From positions 4,030,001 to 4,094,000 of the forward strand of contig NZ_RDTE01000003.1 of assembly GCF_004125265.1 (NCBI RefSeq): DNA of 64,000 nucleotides, given 5' to 3'. The stretch is from Streptomyces lydicus (lineage in GTDB: Bacteria; Actinomycetota; Actinomycetes; Streptomycetales; Streptomycetaceae). This document shows positions 41,501 through 49,755 of this stretch, piece by piece; within the stretch, counting starts at the first letter, position 1; the number at the start of each line of letters is the position of its first letter. The notes beneath the pieces are model-generated. The model saw only the letters and a program-made list of their open reading frames with translations, had not been told where the DNA came from and searched no databases. Position numbers and translations under genes: made by a program.

Positions 41501-42312
41501 ACCCGTACGACGCGAACACGCACCCCGGTACACACCTCGTTGCCGAGACGCTCGGCGTCTCAGAAGTCAGCACGCTCAACATCACGCGCCGCCCCGGCGA
41601 ACCGCTGTACCAATCCGCGACGCGGGTGATCGGGGCCGCACACGAGTTGGACGAGCAGCACAACCGGGTGACGGACGCGGCCAAGGATGCTCTCCGGCTG
41701 CTCGAACCCGTCGGTCGCGGTGAACTCGGCGGTGCACGGGTCTCGTACGCGCTGCTGCGAACTGCCGTCCCGAAGCTCGGGGATCTTCTCACCCAGCAGG
41801 ATCGGGCGTACGACCAGCTCCTCGGGGCCATCTCCGCATACCAGCGCCATATGCCCGGTGCGGGTGCTGCTGAGCACTCGGAAGCATCCGCCCCTGACAG
41901 GCCGGCGCCGACATCGGGCATGCCGAGCACACCTACAGCCGGGCCGACTCCCTCCCCCGAACAGTTGCAGGCTCTCGAAGAGATAAAGCGCAGTCGGGTA
42001 TGGCTGAAAGAGCGCGTATGGCGCTCCGGCCTCCGTGTCGCCACCGACGCGGGGTCACAGCGCATCGACCCTGCCACGGTACTGACGATGCACGACGCGG
42101 GATGGGTCGAGCGCGACACCAGCACCACGCTGCGTTTCGGCCAGCGGCTAGCACTCACGACACTCGGCGAAAGCGTCTTCCGTAGCGGATGCGGCACAGA
42201 TCCGCGCGTTGCCGCAGCCCTGCGCCGTGGCGCGCGAGACACGGCATCACCGCCTCGGTCGACGAATCCGGCACCCCCGCCGCCCGCGACCAAGCCCGGC
42301 CGTTCCCGCTGA
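41497..42312 (+). CDS. Accessory protein with C-terminal winged helix and GRSR tail
   Basis: The 271-residue product overlaps the preceding gene by four bases (GTGA). Residues 25-125 are helical; after a Pro/Ser/Thr linker, residues 155-225 look like a winged helix (RVWLKERVWRSGLRVATDAG, then MHDAGWVERD and LALTTLGESVF). The end is DPRVAAALRRGARDTAS, Pro-rich, and PGRSR. Nucleic-acid binding is inferred; the tail is one of the clearest examples of the shared type. Confidence 0.65.
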   Translation: MNPYDANTHPGTHLVAETLGVSEVSTLNITRRPGEPLYQSATRVIGAAHELDEQHNRVTDAAKDALRLLEPVGRGELGGARVSYALLRTAVPKLGDLLTQQDRAYDQLLGAISAYQRHMPGAGAAEHSEASAPDRPAPTSGMPSTPTAGPTPSPEQLQALEEIKRSRVWLKERVWRSGLRVATDAGSQRIDPATVLTMHDAGWVERDTSTTLRFGQRLALTTLGESVFRSGCGTDPRVAAALRRGARDTASPPRSTNPAPPPPATKPGRSR

Positions 42313-42335
42313 CCCCTTTCCGACAGGACGCCACC

Positions 42336-43178
42336 ATGCCCACCCCCGCACAGCCCCGCACCTTCTCCATCGCTTCGATCGACGCTCAGCGCGTCGAGGC
42401 TGCGCTGGCCCTGATAGCGCCGAAGTGGACCACCTGGACAGCGCAGACCCTGGCTCAGCAGGGCCATCACATGCGTGTGCGCGATGTCGCCGCCGGGCTC
42501 CCGTTCATCAGCGAGCAGCTCGTCGGTAAGCGGCTGGCCCAGATGCACGCTGACGGGCTGGTCACCCGTACCGACGGCAGCCACGGGGCTCCGTACCAGC
42601 TCAGCGCACTCGGCGAGTCGCTGTCTCGGGTGCACCGCGCTCTGTCGGACTGGTCCCAGGCTCACCTGTCGCTCGGCAAGGTGGCCGGAGCGGAACGGGT
42701 CGAGGACGCCGTGCGGCGTCTGCATCTTCGGCATTCGACCGCCGTGGTCCAGCTCCTTGATGAGGGCGGCCCCATGCGGTTTGTCGACATCGCCGAGGAG
42801 GCCGGTCTGGACAACGGCTTCACCCGGTATCGGCTCAACCGACTTCAGGCCGACGGTCTGGTCACCCGCACAGGCCCGCGCCACGGCGCCCCCTACGTCC
42901 TGACCGATGCCGGGCGTGCGCTGGGCCCCGTCTACTCGGCCGTCGAGCACTGGAGCAACCCCGTCGCCGCACGGAGCAACGCCGCACCTCCGACCCCCGT
43001 CAGGGCGGCCACGCGGATGCATACGAGCGTCCCGCCGGGATCGGACAGCATCCGGACCGCAGCGGCCCTACGCCGGAGCACCGCCGCGCCGAGCACCCTC
43101 TTCAGCCACGCCCCGCAGCCGCAACCGCGGGTGCCAGCGGCCGTGACCGCCCAGTCAGCCCCGGGTCGGGGTCGGTGA
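42336..43178 (+). CDS. Tandem winged-helix protein (MarR/HxlR-like) with GRGR tail
   Basis: The 280-residue product starts at ATG 42336 after AGGA. Two similar winged-helix domains lie at about 20-100 and 120-205. Their recognition parts read LVGKRLAQMHADGLVTRTDG and YRLNRLQADGLVTRTGPRHG, and both end GAPY-x-L-x-x-x-G. A protein with two DNA-reading domains may act as a monomeric repressor. The tail (IRTAAALRRSTAAPS to APGRGR) belongs to the shared set, so it might also work in the recipient cell. Regulated genes are unknown. Confidence 0.75.
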   Translation: MPTPAQPRTFSIASIDAQRVEAALALIAPKWTTWTAQTLAQQGHHMRVRDVAAGLPFISEQLVGKRLAQMHADGLVTRTDGSHGAPYQLSALGESLSRVHRALSDWSQAHLSLGKVAGAERVEDAVRRLHLRHSTAVVQLLDEGGPMRFVDIAEEAGLDNGFTRYRLNRLQADGLVTRTGPRHGAPYVLTDAGRALGPVYSAVEHWSNPVAARSNAAPPTPVRAATRMHTSVPPGSDSIRTAAALRRSTAAPSTLFSHAPQPQPRVPAAVTAQSAPGRGR

Positions 43179-43298
43179 CCGTCGTGACGCTGAGAGCCAG
43201 CCACGTCTCCCCGTTGCCACAGCGCCCGCGTGCAGTCCAGCAGTTCGTTCCGCTGCGCACGCGGGCGCGCTCCCCTCCCATGCCCCGGAGCTTCGACT

Positions 43299-44249
43299 AT
43301 GAGCGCCCGCAATGCCTACGATCCGCACCTCTACGAAGACGTACTGGTCAGCCCCATGTACCTGGCCGGCTCCGACGGGTCCGGCGAAGTCGGCTTCGCG
43401 CCCGTTGCCCACTGGCCGCACCATTACCTCGACGAGGGGCCCTGTCAGCTCCTCGTCACCTCGCCCGACCAGCGGATCAGGGTCGGATGGTTCGGCGATG
43501 ACTTCGAGCTGTGGAGGATCAGCGCGGCCACGGAGGCCGCCTCAGCAACGCGCTGGACGGCCACCTTCAACCACGTCACCCCGGCCGAGATCGTCGCCGG
43601 CCTCACCACCGCCCTGGCCCACGACTACGCCGAGGCCGACCCCTACGACAGCAACGGACGCTTCCTGGCGAACCCGTCGATCTACTGGGCAGAAGCCGTC
43701 CGACCGCTGACCGACGCCGGCTGGAAGCGCGGCGTCCCCACCACGCCCGGCACGGTCGAGATCGTCGCCCCCGACGGCCAGGCCGGCGCCGTAATCGACA
43801 ACCGCAGCTACGGCCCGGAGGCCGAGGCCATCACCCTGTGGGCCGGTCCACCGGGCTGGGGCACTCGGGCGGAAGCGGTGTTCACCACCCGCACCCCGTC
43901 CCATCTGATCGCCGCGACCGCGGCCGTCATGGCGGATTCGGCCCCGGTGATCCGTGAACGGCGCCAGATCAATCGACGTATGGAGCACCTGGTCACGCTG
44001 ACCCCGGCCGCCCCGGCCGCGCCGGCCGCCGAGCCCTCGGTCTCCCGCGCTCCGACCCCGCTCGACGTGCGGCGCACCGCTGTCACTCAGGCCGTTCACC
44101 GCGCCGCACGCGCCCCGCGGACTGCCGCCGAACTCCGCGTCATGGCCGCCCGCAGTCGCACCGCGACTTCGACACGGACCGAGGCGCCCAGCCCCGTGCC
44201 CGCAGCCGTGCCACTGCTCAGCCCGTCGGCTCCGCGCCGCAGCCGCTGA
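43299..44249 (+). CDS. DUF317-domain protein with RRSR tail
   Basis: The 316-residue product starts at ATG 43299. It has two DUF317-type units, each with a strand-rich part about solvent-exposed aromatic residues and the pattern W-x-x-x-F-x-x-x-x-P-x-E-I-V-A-G-L: HYLDEGPCQLLVTSPDQRI, WTATFNHVTPAEIVAGLTTA and later TRTPSHLIAATAAVMAD. DUF317 is nearly confined to Streptomyces and is frequent on plasmids and integrative elements; its role is unknown. The C-terminal 80 residues (AAELRVMAARSRTATS, Pro-rich, end APRRSR) are a textbook case of the shared tail. Confidence 0.8.
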   Translation: MSARNAYDPHLYEDVLVSPMYLAGSDGSGEVGFAPVAHWPHHYLDEGPCQLLVTSPDQRIRVGWFGDDFELWRISAATEAASATRWTATFNHVTPAEIVAGLTTALAHDYAEADPYDSNGRFLANPSIYWAEAVRPLTDAGWKRGVPTTPGTVEIVAPDGQAGAVIDNRSYGPEAEAITLWAGPPGWGTRAEAVFTTRTPSHLIAATAAVMADSAPVIRERRQINRRMEHLVTLTPAAPAAPAAEPSVSRAPTPLDVRRTAVTQAVHRAARAPRTAAELRVMAARSRTATSTRTEAPSPVPAAVPLLSPSAPRRSR

Positions 44250-44315
44250 CTCCCACCCCGGACCCTCCGGGACCTCGCCCAACCGAACAGCACCTCCGAA
44301 TAAGGGAGTTCCGCC

Positions 44316-44804
44316 ATGCCCGACGCCACCAAACTCGACCAGGCCACCGCCATGATCGAGAAAGCCTGGGGCCATCCGATCGACGCTCTGGAAGCCCTGG
44401 CGGTCCGCAGCCCCTGCGAGGACCCGCTCCTGCGCTCGGCCATGCACACCCGTACGGCCCTGACCGTCACCGACCACGCGGTGTCCGTTCACCAGGACCG
44501 TCTGCACGCCCTGACCCGTCCCGGGTACGTACCGGGCTTCTACGAAGAGGACCAGATCACCGGAGCGGCGGTCGACCTTCGCATTGCCCAGACGGAGAGC
44601 CGTGCGTATCTGCAGGCGATCAAGCGCGTGGTCGAGGCCCGTGAAGCCGCCGCGACCGCGGACCGGGCCCCGGCAGTCCGGCTGGCCCAGGCCGCTGTTG
44701 CCCGCTCCGGGCACTCTCCACGCGCCCTGGGCCAGTTGCCCGAGCAGCCCGCTGTTTCGGCCGCTGTCGGCCCGTCCGGGGCCGGACGGGGGCCGCACCG
44801 CTGA
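44316..44804 (+). CDS. Hypothetical helical accessory protein with basic tail
   Basis: The 162-residue product starts after AAGGGAG. Residues 1-115 are helices (TKLDQATAMIEKAWGHPIDA, AYLQAIKRVVEAREAAAT); the tail reads AVRLAQAAVARSGHSP, then Pro/Gly/Ala, ending GAGRGPHR. It is the last gene of the right-facing accessory set before a small convergent gene. No family recognised. Confidence 0.65.
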   Translation: MPDATKLDQATAMIEKAWGHPIDALEALAVRSPCEDPLLRSAMHTRTALTVTDHAVSVHQDRLHALTRPGYVPGFYEEDQITGAAVDLRIAQTESRAYLQAIKRVVEAREAAATADRAPAVRLAQAAVARSGHSPRALGQLPEQPAVSAAVGPSGAGRGPHR

Positions 44805-44813
44805 GCGGTCCGG

Positions 44814-45080
44814 TCAGGCGAGGTCCTCGTCGCGGTGGGCGCCCCCTATGCGGGAGTTCACCGCGCGGGCCAGTTCCTCCACCGTCAATTCGACGCGACG
44901 CCCATCCGCGACCCGGTCCTCCACCACCGCGTCCTGGTCCCGTCGCCCGTCGGATTGCGTACCGACGGCCCACTGGCCGTCGTCGACCATCGCGATGTCG
45001 CCCACCGTCCAAGGCCGCCCGGCCGCACGGATCTTGCGCTCCAGCCCAGCGCCGTCCCAGTGCCCGCTCGGCTCCGCCAC
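44814..45080 (-). CDS. Small hypothetical protein on the minus strand
   Basis: The 88-residue frame starts at GTG 45080 after GGGGGAGCAGGA. Its sequence is acidic and mixed in structure (RPWTVGDIAMVDDGQWAVGT, then RRVELTVEELARAVNSRIGG), with normal third-position GC bias. It is convergent with the 44316 gene. It may be a small regulator; no known family was recognised. Confidence 0.55.
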   Translation of the reverse strand: MAEPSGHWDGAGLERKIRAAGRPWTVGDIAMVDDGQWAVGTQSDGRRDQDAVVEDRVADGRRVELTVEELARAVNSRIGGAHRDEDLA

Positions 45081-45299
45081 TCCTGCTCCCCCTTCGGTTG
45101 CGTGCGGCCCGTTGCCGCAACCCGGTTAGGACAACCACGCCCGCCGATCCATTCCCGGGCCACCGGCTTTCTGCTGACGGCCGCCAGTTCGCCCACGGCA
45201 GACGCCACTTCCCGGGAACGGACTACGCACTTCGGCACACCGCATGTCAACGTACGGGTGTTGGGAAAAACCGCAGGTCAACGAAGGGACCGTGCAACC

Positions 45300-45647
45300 G
45301 TGAACGCCTCCGCCACCCTCCTTCCCGCCGTCGTCCGCCCCACCGTGGAAGACCGCCACTGGCTCTCCTCCGACCACTGCGCGGACACGGTGCTCGACCT
45401 CCTCGGCACCCTCGGCTGGGCACTCGTCGACACCCCGGAGGCCAACGTCCACGCGATGAGCCCGGACGGCCGGGTCTACGTCGGCTGGCTCCCCGAGGAC
45501 CCCACCGCCTGGAAGCGCAACATCGTCTGGCAGATCCGGGTGCAGCCCACCGACGGCGACCCGTGGGTGCAGGAGTTCGGCCTTCATACCCCCTCCGAAG
45601 GCGTCGCCGGATTCATCGCCGCCCTCGTCGCCCACTCCTCCCGCTGA
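45300..45647 (+). CDS. Short DUF317-like protein
   Basis: The 115-residue product begins at GTG 45300. It carries a single unit related to the DUF317 pattern: HCADTVLDLLGTLGWALVDT, HAMSPDGRVYVGWLPEDP, WQIRVQ, then EFGLHTPSEGVAGFIAALV. It lacks a tail. It is followed by a hairpin. Function is unknown; it is a sibling of the longer DUF317 gene at 43299. Confidence 0.72.
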   Translation: MNASATLLPAVVRPTVEDRHWLSSDHCADTVLDLLGTLGWALVDTPEANVHAMSPDGRVYVGWLPEDPTAWKRNIVWQIRVQPTDGDPWVQEFGLHTPSEGVAGFIAALVAHSSR

Positions 45648-45653
45648 ACCACC

Positions 45654-45677
45654 GGGCGGGCCCGTGGCGGCCCGCCC
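45654..45677 (+). terminator. Hairpin after the short DUF317-like gene
   Basis: A perfect 9-bp stem GGGCGGGCC / GGCCCGCCC with a 6-base loop starts 7 bases after the stop. It has no T run. Confidence 0.65.
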
Positions 45678-45758
45678 CGTTCACCGGCACTCGTTCGGAC
45701 CCCGACCTTGTCGGTCCGGTCCATCTCCCCACTCTTTCCGAAAGGGCACGCACTGCGC

Positions 45759-46109
45759 ATGACCATCTACTCCGACGACCTGGTCCAGATCACGAACTGG
45801 ATCGGTGGCCTGAGCGCCAGCGCGTTCGGCGCCTATGACGCTGTCACCGGATCCGGCACGGTGTGGCACGGCCTCGTCATGGCCTACTGCGGGGTGGCGT
45901 TGGCGTACACCACGGGCAGCTTCCAGGACTACCTGCGTCGCCGCGATACCCGAGTTGTCACCCACCTTGCGGGCAACCCCGGCTCGTCTCTCCCCCAGAT
46001 CTGCGCCGCTACCGGCCTGCACAAGGACCGGGTCGGCAGCTCGCTTCAACGCCTCATCGCCGATGGCCTGGTGCTCTCGGAGAGCGGTTCCTACCGACTC
46101 ACCCACTGA
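45759..46109 (+). CDS. Membrane-anchored winged-helix protein
   Basis: The 116-residue product has a hydrophobic N-terminal half with one or two membrane spans (about 12-55, HGLVMAYCGVALAYTTGSF). A cytosolic winged helix follows (residues 65-115: TRVVTHLAGNPGSSLPQICA, ATGLHKDRVGSSLQRLIADG). AAAGGG lies about 12 bases upstream of the ATG. A membrane-tethered DNA binder could sense envelope or channel state. A similar plan recurs at 47644. Confidence 0.68.
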   Translation: MTIYSDDLVQITNWIGGLSASAFGAYDAVTGSGTVWHGLVMAYCGVALAYTTGSFQDYLRRRDTRVVTHLAGNPGSSLPQICAATGLHKDRVGSSLQRLIADGLVLSESGSYRLTH

Positions 46110-46134
46110 CTCCGGGAGGCTTCCGACCGTACGC

Positions 46135-46311
46135 ATGCTCCTGGCCACCCGCCCCGGCTACCGCCGCAAGTGCGCCTACGCCCGACGCTGCACCTGCTTC
46201 TACCTCCCCGGTCAGTACGGCCGCCGCGCCAAGGCCCTCCGCCGCCGTGCCGCCCGTCATGCCGAACGACGCCAGTGGCAGCGCGACCTCTTGGCCGCGC
46301 ACACCCGGTAG
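46135..46311 (+). CDS. Small basic Cys-containing protein, 58 residues
   Basis: The product reads MLLATRPGYRRKCAYARRCT and continues CFYLPGQYGRRAKALRRRAA, with three closely spaced cysteines and a very basic helix. The start at ATG 46135 is a choice; a GGGAGG lies 16 bases upstream, farther than usual. It probably binds nucleic acid. No known family. Confidence 0.55.
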   Translation: MLLATRPGYRRKCAYARRCTCFYLPGQYGRRAKALRRRAARHAERRQWQRDLLAAHTR

Positions 46312-46362
46312 TCGTCGCCCCGGCCGACCGATCGCCCCACCCCACCCACGAGGAGCTTCACC

Positions 46363-46623
46363 ATGCCCTTCCGCACCCCGCTCACCAACCACCACGCCGA
46401 CCACAGTCTCTGCCCGGCGCACCACAAGCACACCAGCTCCGGCAAGCCGCTCCACCCCGACTGCCCCGGTCGCGCCTACACCCAGGCCATCTGCTCGTGC
46501 GGCAACTGGGAGATGAAGCAATCCAGCAAGGGCTACGTCAACGAGAGCCGCAAGCGGCACCTCGCCACCCACACCGAGGGACCGAAGGCCGTTCGCGACC
46601 TGCTGTGCCTCAACGGTTCCTGA
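46363..46623 (+). CDS. Small His/Cys-rich protein, possible zinc binder
   Basis: The 86-residue product has His/Cys clusters (NHHADHSLCPAHHKHTSSGK, HPDCPG, ICSCGNWEMK) that could bind one or two zinc ions, and a helical basic end (KRHLATHTEG). ACGAGGAGCTTCACC precedes the ATG. Function unknown. Confidence 0.65.
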   Translation: MPFRTPLTNHHADHSLCPAHHKHTSSGKPLHPDCPGRAYTQAICSCGNWEMKQSSKGYVNESRKRHLATHTEGPKAVRDLLCLNGS

Positions 46624-46665
46624 CATCCCCGGCTCCGCCGTCCCACACCACTCTCGGAGATTCCC

Positions 46666-46878
46666 ATGCCCCTTCACCTGACCGTCGGCCACCTGCTCCG
46701 CCAGCTCCAGGACCTTGACCCCAGTCTTCCGATTCGCCTCGCCATCAACCCGGACTTTCCCTTCGCCCACTACGTGGGGACCGAGGTGGTCGTCCGGGAC
46801 GGCAAGGCGTTCATCGCCGAGAACGGCCAGGAGGACTACCTCCCGACCCCGGTCAGCGACGCCCTCGCCTGGGCCTGA
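46666..46878 (+). CDS. Small hypothetical protein, 70 residues
   Basis: The frame reads MPLHLTVGHLLRQLQDLDPS and later HYVGTEVVVRDGKAFIAENG, a compact alpha/beta layout with an acidic end. TCGGAG lies 8 bases before the ATG. Similar short actinobacterial element proteins exist, but I cannot name a family. Confidence 0.62.
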   Translation: MPLHLTVGHLLRQLQDLDPSLPIRLAINPDFPFAHYVGTEVVVRDGKAFIAENGQEDYLPTPVSDALAWA

Positions 46879-46950
46879 CCCACAGCTCCGGAGGCTCCTA
46901 TCTCCTCTCGATCCCGCCCGTCCCACCCCCTTCCGCTGCACGGCCTCGCC

Positions 46951-47289
46951 ATGCGCCCCATGCCGAACGGGGTACGCGGCGCGCTGGTCCAGCGCGTCTC
47001 CGCCCGGCCCGACGGACCGCTCGACGTCACCTGGCTCGCCGCCGAATCCCCGAGAATCGCCCTCGGCCACATCCGCCTGCGCTGGGAGCCCGCCTCCCCC
47101 GCCGGGTGGGACGTCACCGCCCACCTGGGGCTGGCCACCGCCGAGGTGCATCTCGCCTCCTGGCCGGCCGCCCCGGACGACTGGCCACGCCTGGTCCGCC
47201 CGACCCTCCACGAGGTGCTCGGCCTGAGCGCCGCCCTCGCGGTCGCGACCGCCGCCCTCGACCTCACGAACCGCCTCGCCCAGGTCTGA
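46951..47289 (+). CDS. Hypothetical protein, start uncertain
   Basis: The 112-residue product is beta-rich at the start (LDVTWLAAESPRIALGHIRL) and helical at the end (LGLSAALAVATAALDLTNRL). The ATG at 46951 has no good ribosome binding site. GGAGG at 46888-46892 lies just before an in-frame ATC, so translation may start earlier at a rare codon, adding about 20 residues. A strong terminator follows. Confidence 0.55.
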   Translation: MRPMPNGVRGALVQRVSARPDGPLDVTWLAAESPRIALGHIRLRWEPASPAGWDVTAHLGLATAEVHLASWPAAPDDWPRLVRPTLHEVLGLSAALAVATAALDLTNRLAQV

Positions 47290-47300
47290 CCGAAACCGCA

Positions 47301-47338
47301 CAAGGCCGCCCCACGCCGATCCGGCAGGGGCGGCCTTG
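47301..47338 (+). terminator. Strong hairpin terminator
   Basis: A perfect 12-bp stem CAAGGCCGCCCC / GGGGCGGCCTTG with a 14-base loop starts 11 bases after the preceding stop and ends the gene set that begins near 45.7 kb. Confidence 0.85.
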
Positions 47339-47392
47339 CCGTACGCCCAGCCGCGTTGCGTACGCTCATCCCCGACGAACGAGGAGGACACG

Positions 47393-47647
47393 ATGGCCGA
47401 CGACCAGCAGCTCTGGGGGTACCCGGAGGTCGCCGCCCACCTGGGCATCAGCGTCAGCGCCGCCCGCAACCGCAAGAGCCGAGGCAGCCTGCCCGCGCCC
47501 GACGACACCACCGTCCCGGACCGGCCCCGTTGGAAGCCGGCCACGTTCGAGGGCTGGAAGCCGGTCGGCCGGGGGTTCCGCAGTGACCTGCACGGCGAGT
47601 CGGCTCCTCCCGCCTCACCGGTGCCCTCCGGACGTGGAGCGTCATGA
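47393..47647 (+). CDS. Small helix-turn-helix protein (excisionase/AlpA-like)
   Basis: The 84-residue product starts after GAGGAGGACACG. Residues 5-55 (LWGYPEVAAHLGISVSAARN, then RSRGSLPAPDD-like KSRGSLPAPDD and KPATFEGWKP) follow the MerR/AlpA plan in which a short HTH reads DNA and a proline loop follows. Such proteins act as excisionases or regulators on integrative elements. Its stop overlaps the next ATG by four bases. Confidence 0.68.
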   Translation: MADDQQLWGYPEVAAHLGISVSAARNRKSRGSLPAPDDTTVPDRPRWKPATFEGWKPVGRGFRSDLHGESAPPASPVPSGRGAS

Positions 47648-47967
47648 ACAAGTTCCTCGTCGGTTCCTCTCTGGTCGCCGCCGCTGGAGCGGTCACCGCC
47701 ATCGCGGCTGCTGTCCAGAACAGTTACGGCACTTGCAGCATCGCCTTGTTCGTCGTCGCAGCCGGTGCCATCGGTGCCTACCGGATCAGCCGGTCCCAGG
47801 ACGCCGCCAACGACCGCGCCGTCCTCCACCGGCTACGAGAAGCACCCCAGAGGTCTATCGAGGCCCTCTCCAATGAGCTTGGGCTCCGCTCTGTCGCAGT
47901 CCGGCTCAGCATCCACCGCTTGACCAGTTCCGGCGAGCTTCCCTCGAACGCCGATTCCACTGAATGA
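47644..47967 (+). CDS. Membrane-anchored winged-helix protein (second copy of the plan)
   Basis: The 107-residue product has two hydrophobic segments (about 5-25 and 30-48), a charged linker and a C-terminal winged helix (APQRSIEALSNELGLRSVAV, RLSIHRLTSSGELPS). It overlaps the excisionase-like gene (ATGA), so the two work together. The layout matches the 45759 protein though the sequences differ. Confidence 0.65.
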   Translation: MNKFLVGSSLVAAAGAVTAIAAAVQNSYGTCSIALFVVAAGAIGAYRISRSQDAANDRAVLHRLREAPQRSIEALSNELGLRSVAVRLSIHRLTSSGELPSNADSTE

Positions 47968-47994
47968 CGGCACGTTGCCCCCTAGGCTCAGGGC

Positions 47995-48225
47995 ATGACC
48001 GACTCGCCAATGCCGTCCCCGCCGTTTCCCTCACCAGACAACGCCGCGCTCAAGGTAGTCGTCGGCAACGCCATCGCAGCGGTCAATCGCGGCGAAGCCA
48101 CGGCGGAGGAGGCGATCCTGCACGCGGCCGTCCACGGCTGGTACGAGGGACATATCCAGGGCGAGGACGAATGCCCCGGCTGCGACTTCCGAGGTGGGCT
48201 GCCGAAGAACGCCACTCGCGGTTGA
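47995..48225 (+). CDS. Small protein with C-x-x-C motif, 76 residues
   Basis: After a Pro/Ser-rich start the product is helical (LKVVVGNAIAAVNRGEATAE) and ends with a short metal- or disulphide-type motif (ECPGCDFRGGLP). AGGG lies close to the ATG. A hairpin terminator follows 8 bases after the stop. Function unknown. Confidence 0.62.
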   Translation: MTDSPMPSPPFPSPDNAALKVVVGNAIAAVNRGEATAEEAILHAAVHGWYEGHIQGEDECPGCDFRGGLPKNATRG

Positions 48226-48232
48226 CCGTCCT

Positions 48233-48272
48233 GCCGAGGAGCGCCACCGACATGTCGATGGCGCTCCTCGGC
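48233..48272. terminator. Hairpin terminator with 14-bp stem
   Basis: The stem GCCGAGGAGCGCCA / TGGCGCTCCTCGGC is perfect and the loop itself holds CGACATGTCG-like pairing. It separates two small-gene units. Confidence 0.85.
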
Positions 48273-48448
48273 GTTTGGTATCTCGCTCGCCTTCTGCCGG
48301 TAGGTGCCGGCGATGTCCCCGGCCAGCTCAAGGGACAGCGGGTCGCCTGTTCGGCGAATCCGGTAGTGAGGCCAGCCGGGGCTGCGGCATTGTCGTCTGC
48401 GGCACCCCGGTCCGGGGCGCCACAGGCGAAGGTGGCTGGAGGGGCGTC

Positions 48449-49054
48449 ATGGGTGAGCGGGAGACGTGGACGACTGAGGAGTTCGGTTCCTTTCACGCGG
48501 GCGCTGTTGGTGTGCTCCTGGCTGACGGCACCGTCCCGGCCCCGGCTTTCTTCGATGCGAACTCTGGTGCGGGCGGGCAGTGTGTGTCGCACTGGAGTGT
48601 CTACGACGGCGGCTTCGCGCACGTACCGCGGGCGGCCGCGCTGAGGGCGGTGTGCTCATGCGGCTGGAATGGCCCGGAGCACGAACTCAGCTGGGACGCG
48701 ATCGGCGACCAGGAGTTGGTCGAGGCGGCCAGCGGCACGGCGGACATGTGCACGCAGGACTGGGACGCACACACCGCCGAGGTGGAACAGTCGGCTATTC
48801 CTCTGCCAGAGCCGGTCACCACCCTGCTGACCCAACTGGAGGAGGAGATCGAGAAGCTGGCGAAGACTTCGCCACTGGCGGCCGTTCGCGCAGCCCGCCG
48901 GCTGAAGGTATCCGCCGCACAGGTCGGGTACTGGCCGGCCCATGATGCCCGGCGGGACGCGACACCCGAGCAGGCTGCCTCCGCCCTCGGACTGAACGAG
49001 GACGCCGCGCGAAAGCTGATGGCCCACTTCGGCCGCTGGAGCCCCTTCCAGTGA
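48449..49054 (+). CDS. Hypothetical protein, 201 residues
   Basis: The ATG at 48449 follows TGGAGGGGCGTC. The protein contains two cysteines close together (AVCSCGWNGPEHELSW), a central acidic region, and a helical end (LKVSAAQVGYWPAHDARRDA, then ALGLNEDAARKLMAHFGRWS) that resembles a helix-turn-helix. No known family. Confidence 0.62.
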   Translation: MGERETWTTEEFGSFHAGAVGVLLADGTVPAPAFFDANSGAGGQCVSHWSVYDGGFAHVPRAAALRAVCSCGWNGPEHELSWDAIGDQELVEAASGTADMCTQDWDAHTAEVEQSAIPLPEPVTTLLTQLEEEIEKLAKTSPLAAVRAARRLKVSAAQVGYWPAHDARRDATPEQAASALGLNEDAARKLMAHFGRWSPFQ

Positions 49055-49293
49055 GCGCCGCTTAATCGCCGCGACGGACAGGAGGAGGACGCATCGGGGA
49101 CTGCGCTGCCTCACTCCCCGTCCTGTCGTTGAGGGGGTGTTCACGACCCCACGAACACAGGCGGCCCCGCTCCCCACTCGTCGAATCGGGGCCGAAGACG
49201 AAAGCCCACCCCGCCTCGTGCTTGCCCGGGCCGCTGAGTGTCGCGAGAGGGCGTCGGCAGGCGTGTGGCAGCGATCGTCGGCAAGGTGGACTC

Positions 49294-49533
49294 ATGACCG
49301 ACCTGCCTGGCACCCGGATCGTGGTGCACCCTCCGTCCCCTGATGGTGGCCGGCGCGTCCATGTGGATGCCACACCCGTCGGCGTCGCCTACGGGGTGGT
49401 CGACCTGTTGGAATTCTTGCGCCGAGCCGGCATGGACCCCGAAGAAGTGCGGCTGAGCGACCCCATGATCAAGTGGCGCGGCGGGGGTCCCGGTGTCTGG
49501 GGTGTCGCGTCCGGCGATGACGTCGGCGCCTGA
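49294..49533 (+). CDS. Small hypothetical protein, 79 residues
   Basis: The ATG at 49294 follows AAGGTGGA. The product has strand-like parts (TRIVVHPPSPDGGRRVHVDA) and a helix (VVDLLEFLRRAGMDPEEVRL) ending with Trp/Gly residues (IKWRGGGPGVWGVASGDD). It resembles short orphan proteins found beside DUF317 genes, but no family is claimed. Confidence 0.6.
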   Translation: MTDLPGTRIVVHPPSPDGGRRVHVDATPVGVAYGVVDLLEFLRRAGMDPEEVRLSDPMIKWRGGGPGVWGVASGDDVGA

Positions 49534-49755
49534 TGGACAGGGTACGTACCTCAGTTTGCACGAGACGGAGGCAGGACTGCGCCGCCCTCCTGGTCGTGGA
49601 CCACGATGCGAGGTCGCGGCCCAGGAGGTAGAGGTCCGCGGGTGTTGTCCAGGCGCCCGGACACCAGGAGTGAGCCACCTCACGCACATGCATTGTGTGG
49701 GTCGGGGTAGGCGACCGCGAGACGTCCACCCCGTTCGGCCGTCTGGGAGGGCACC

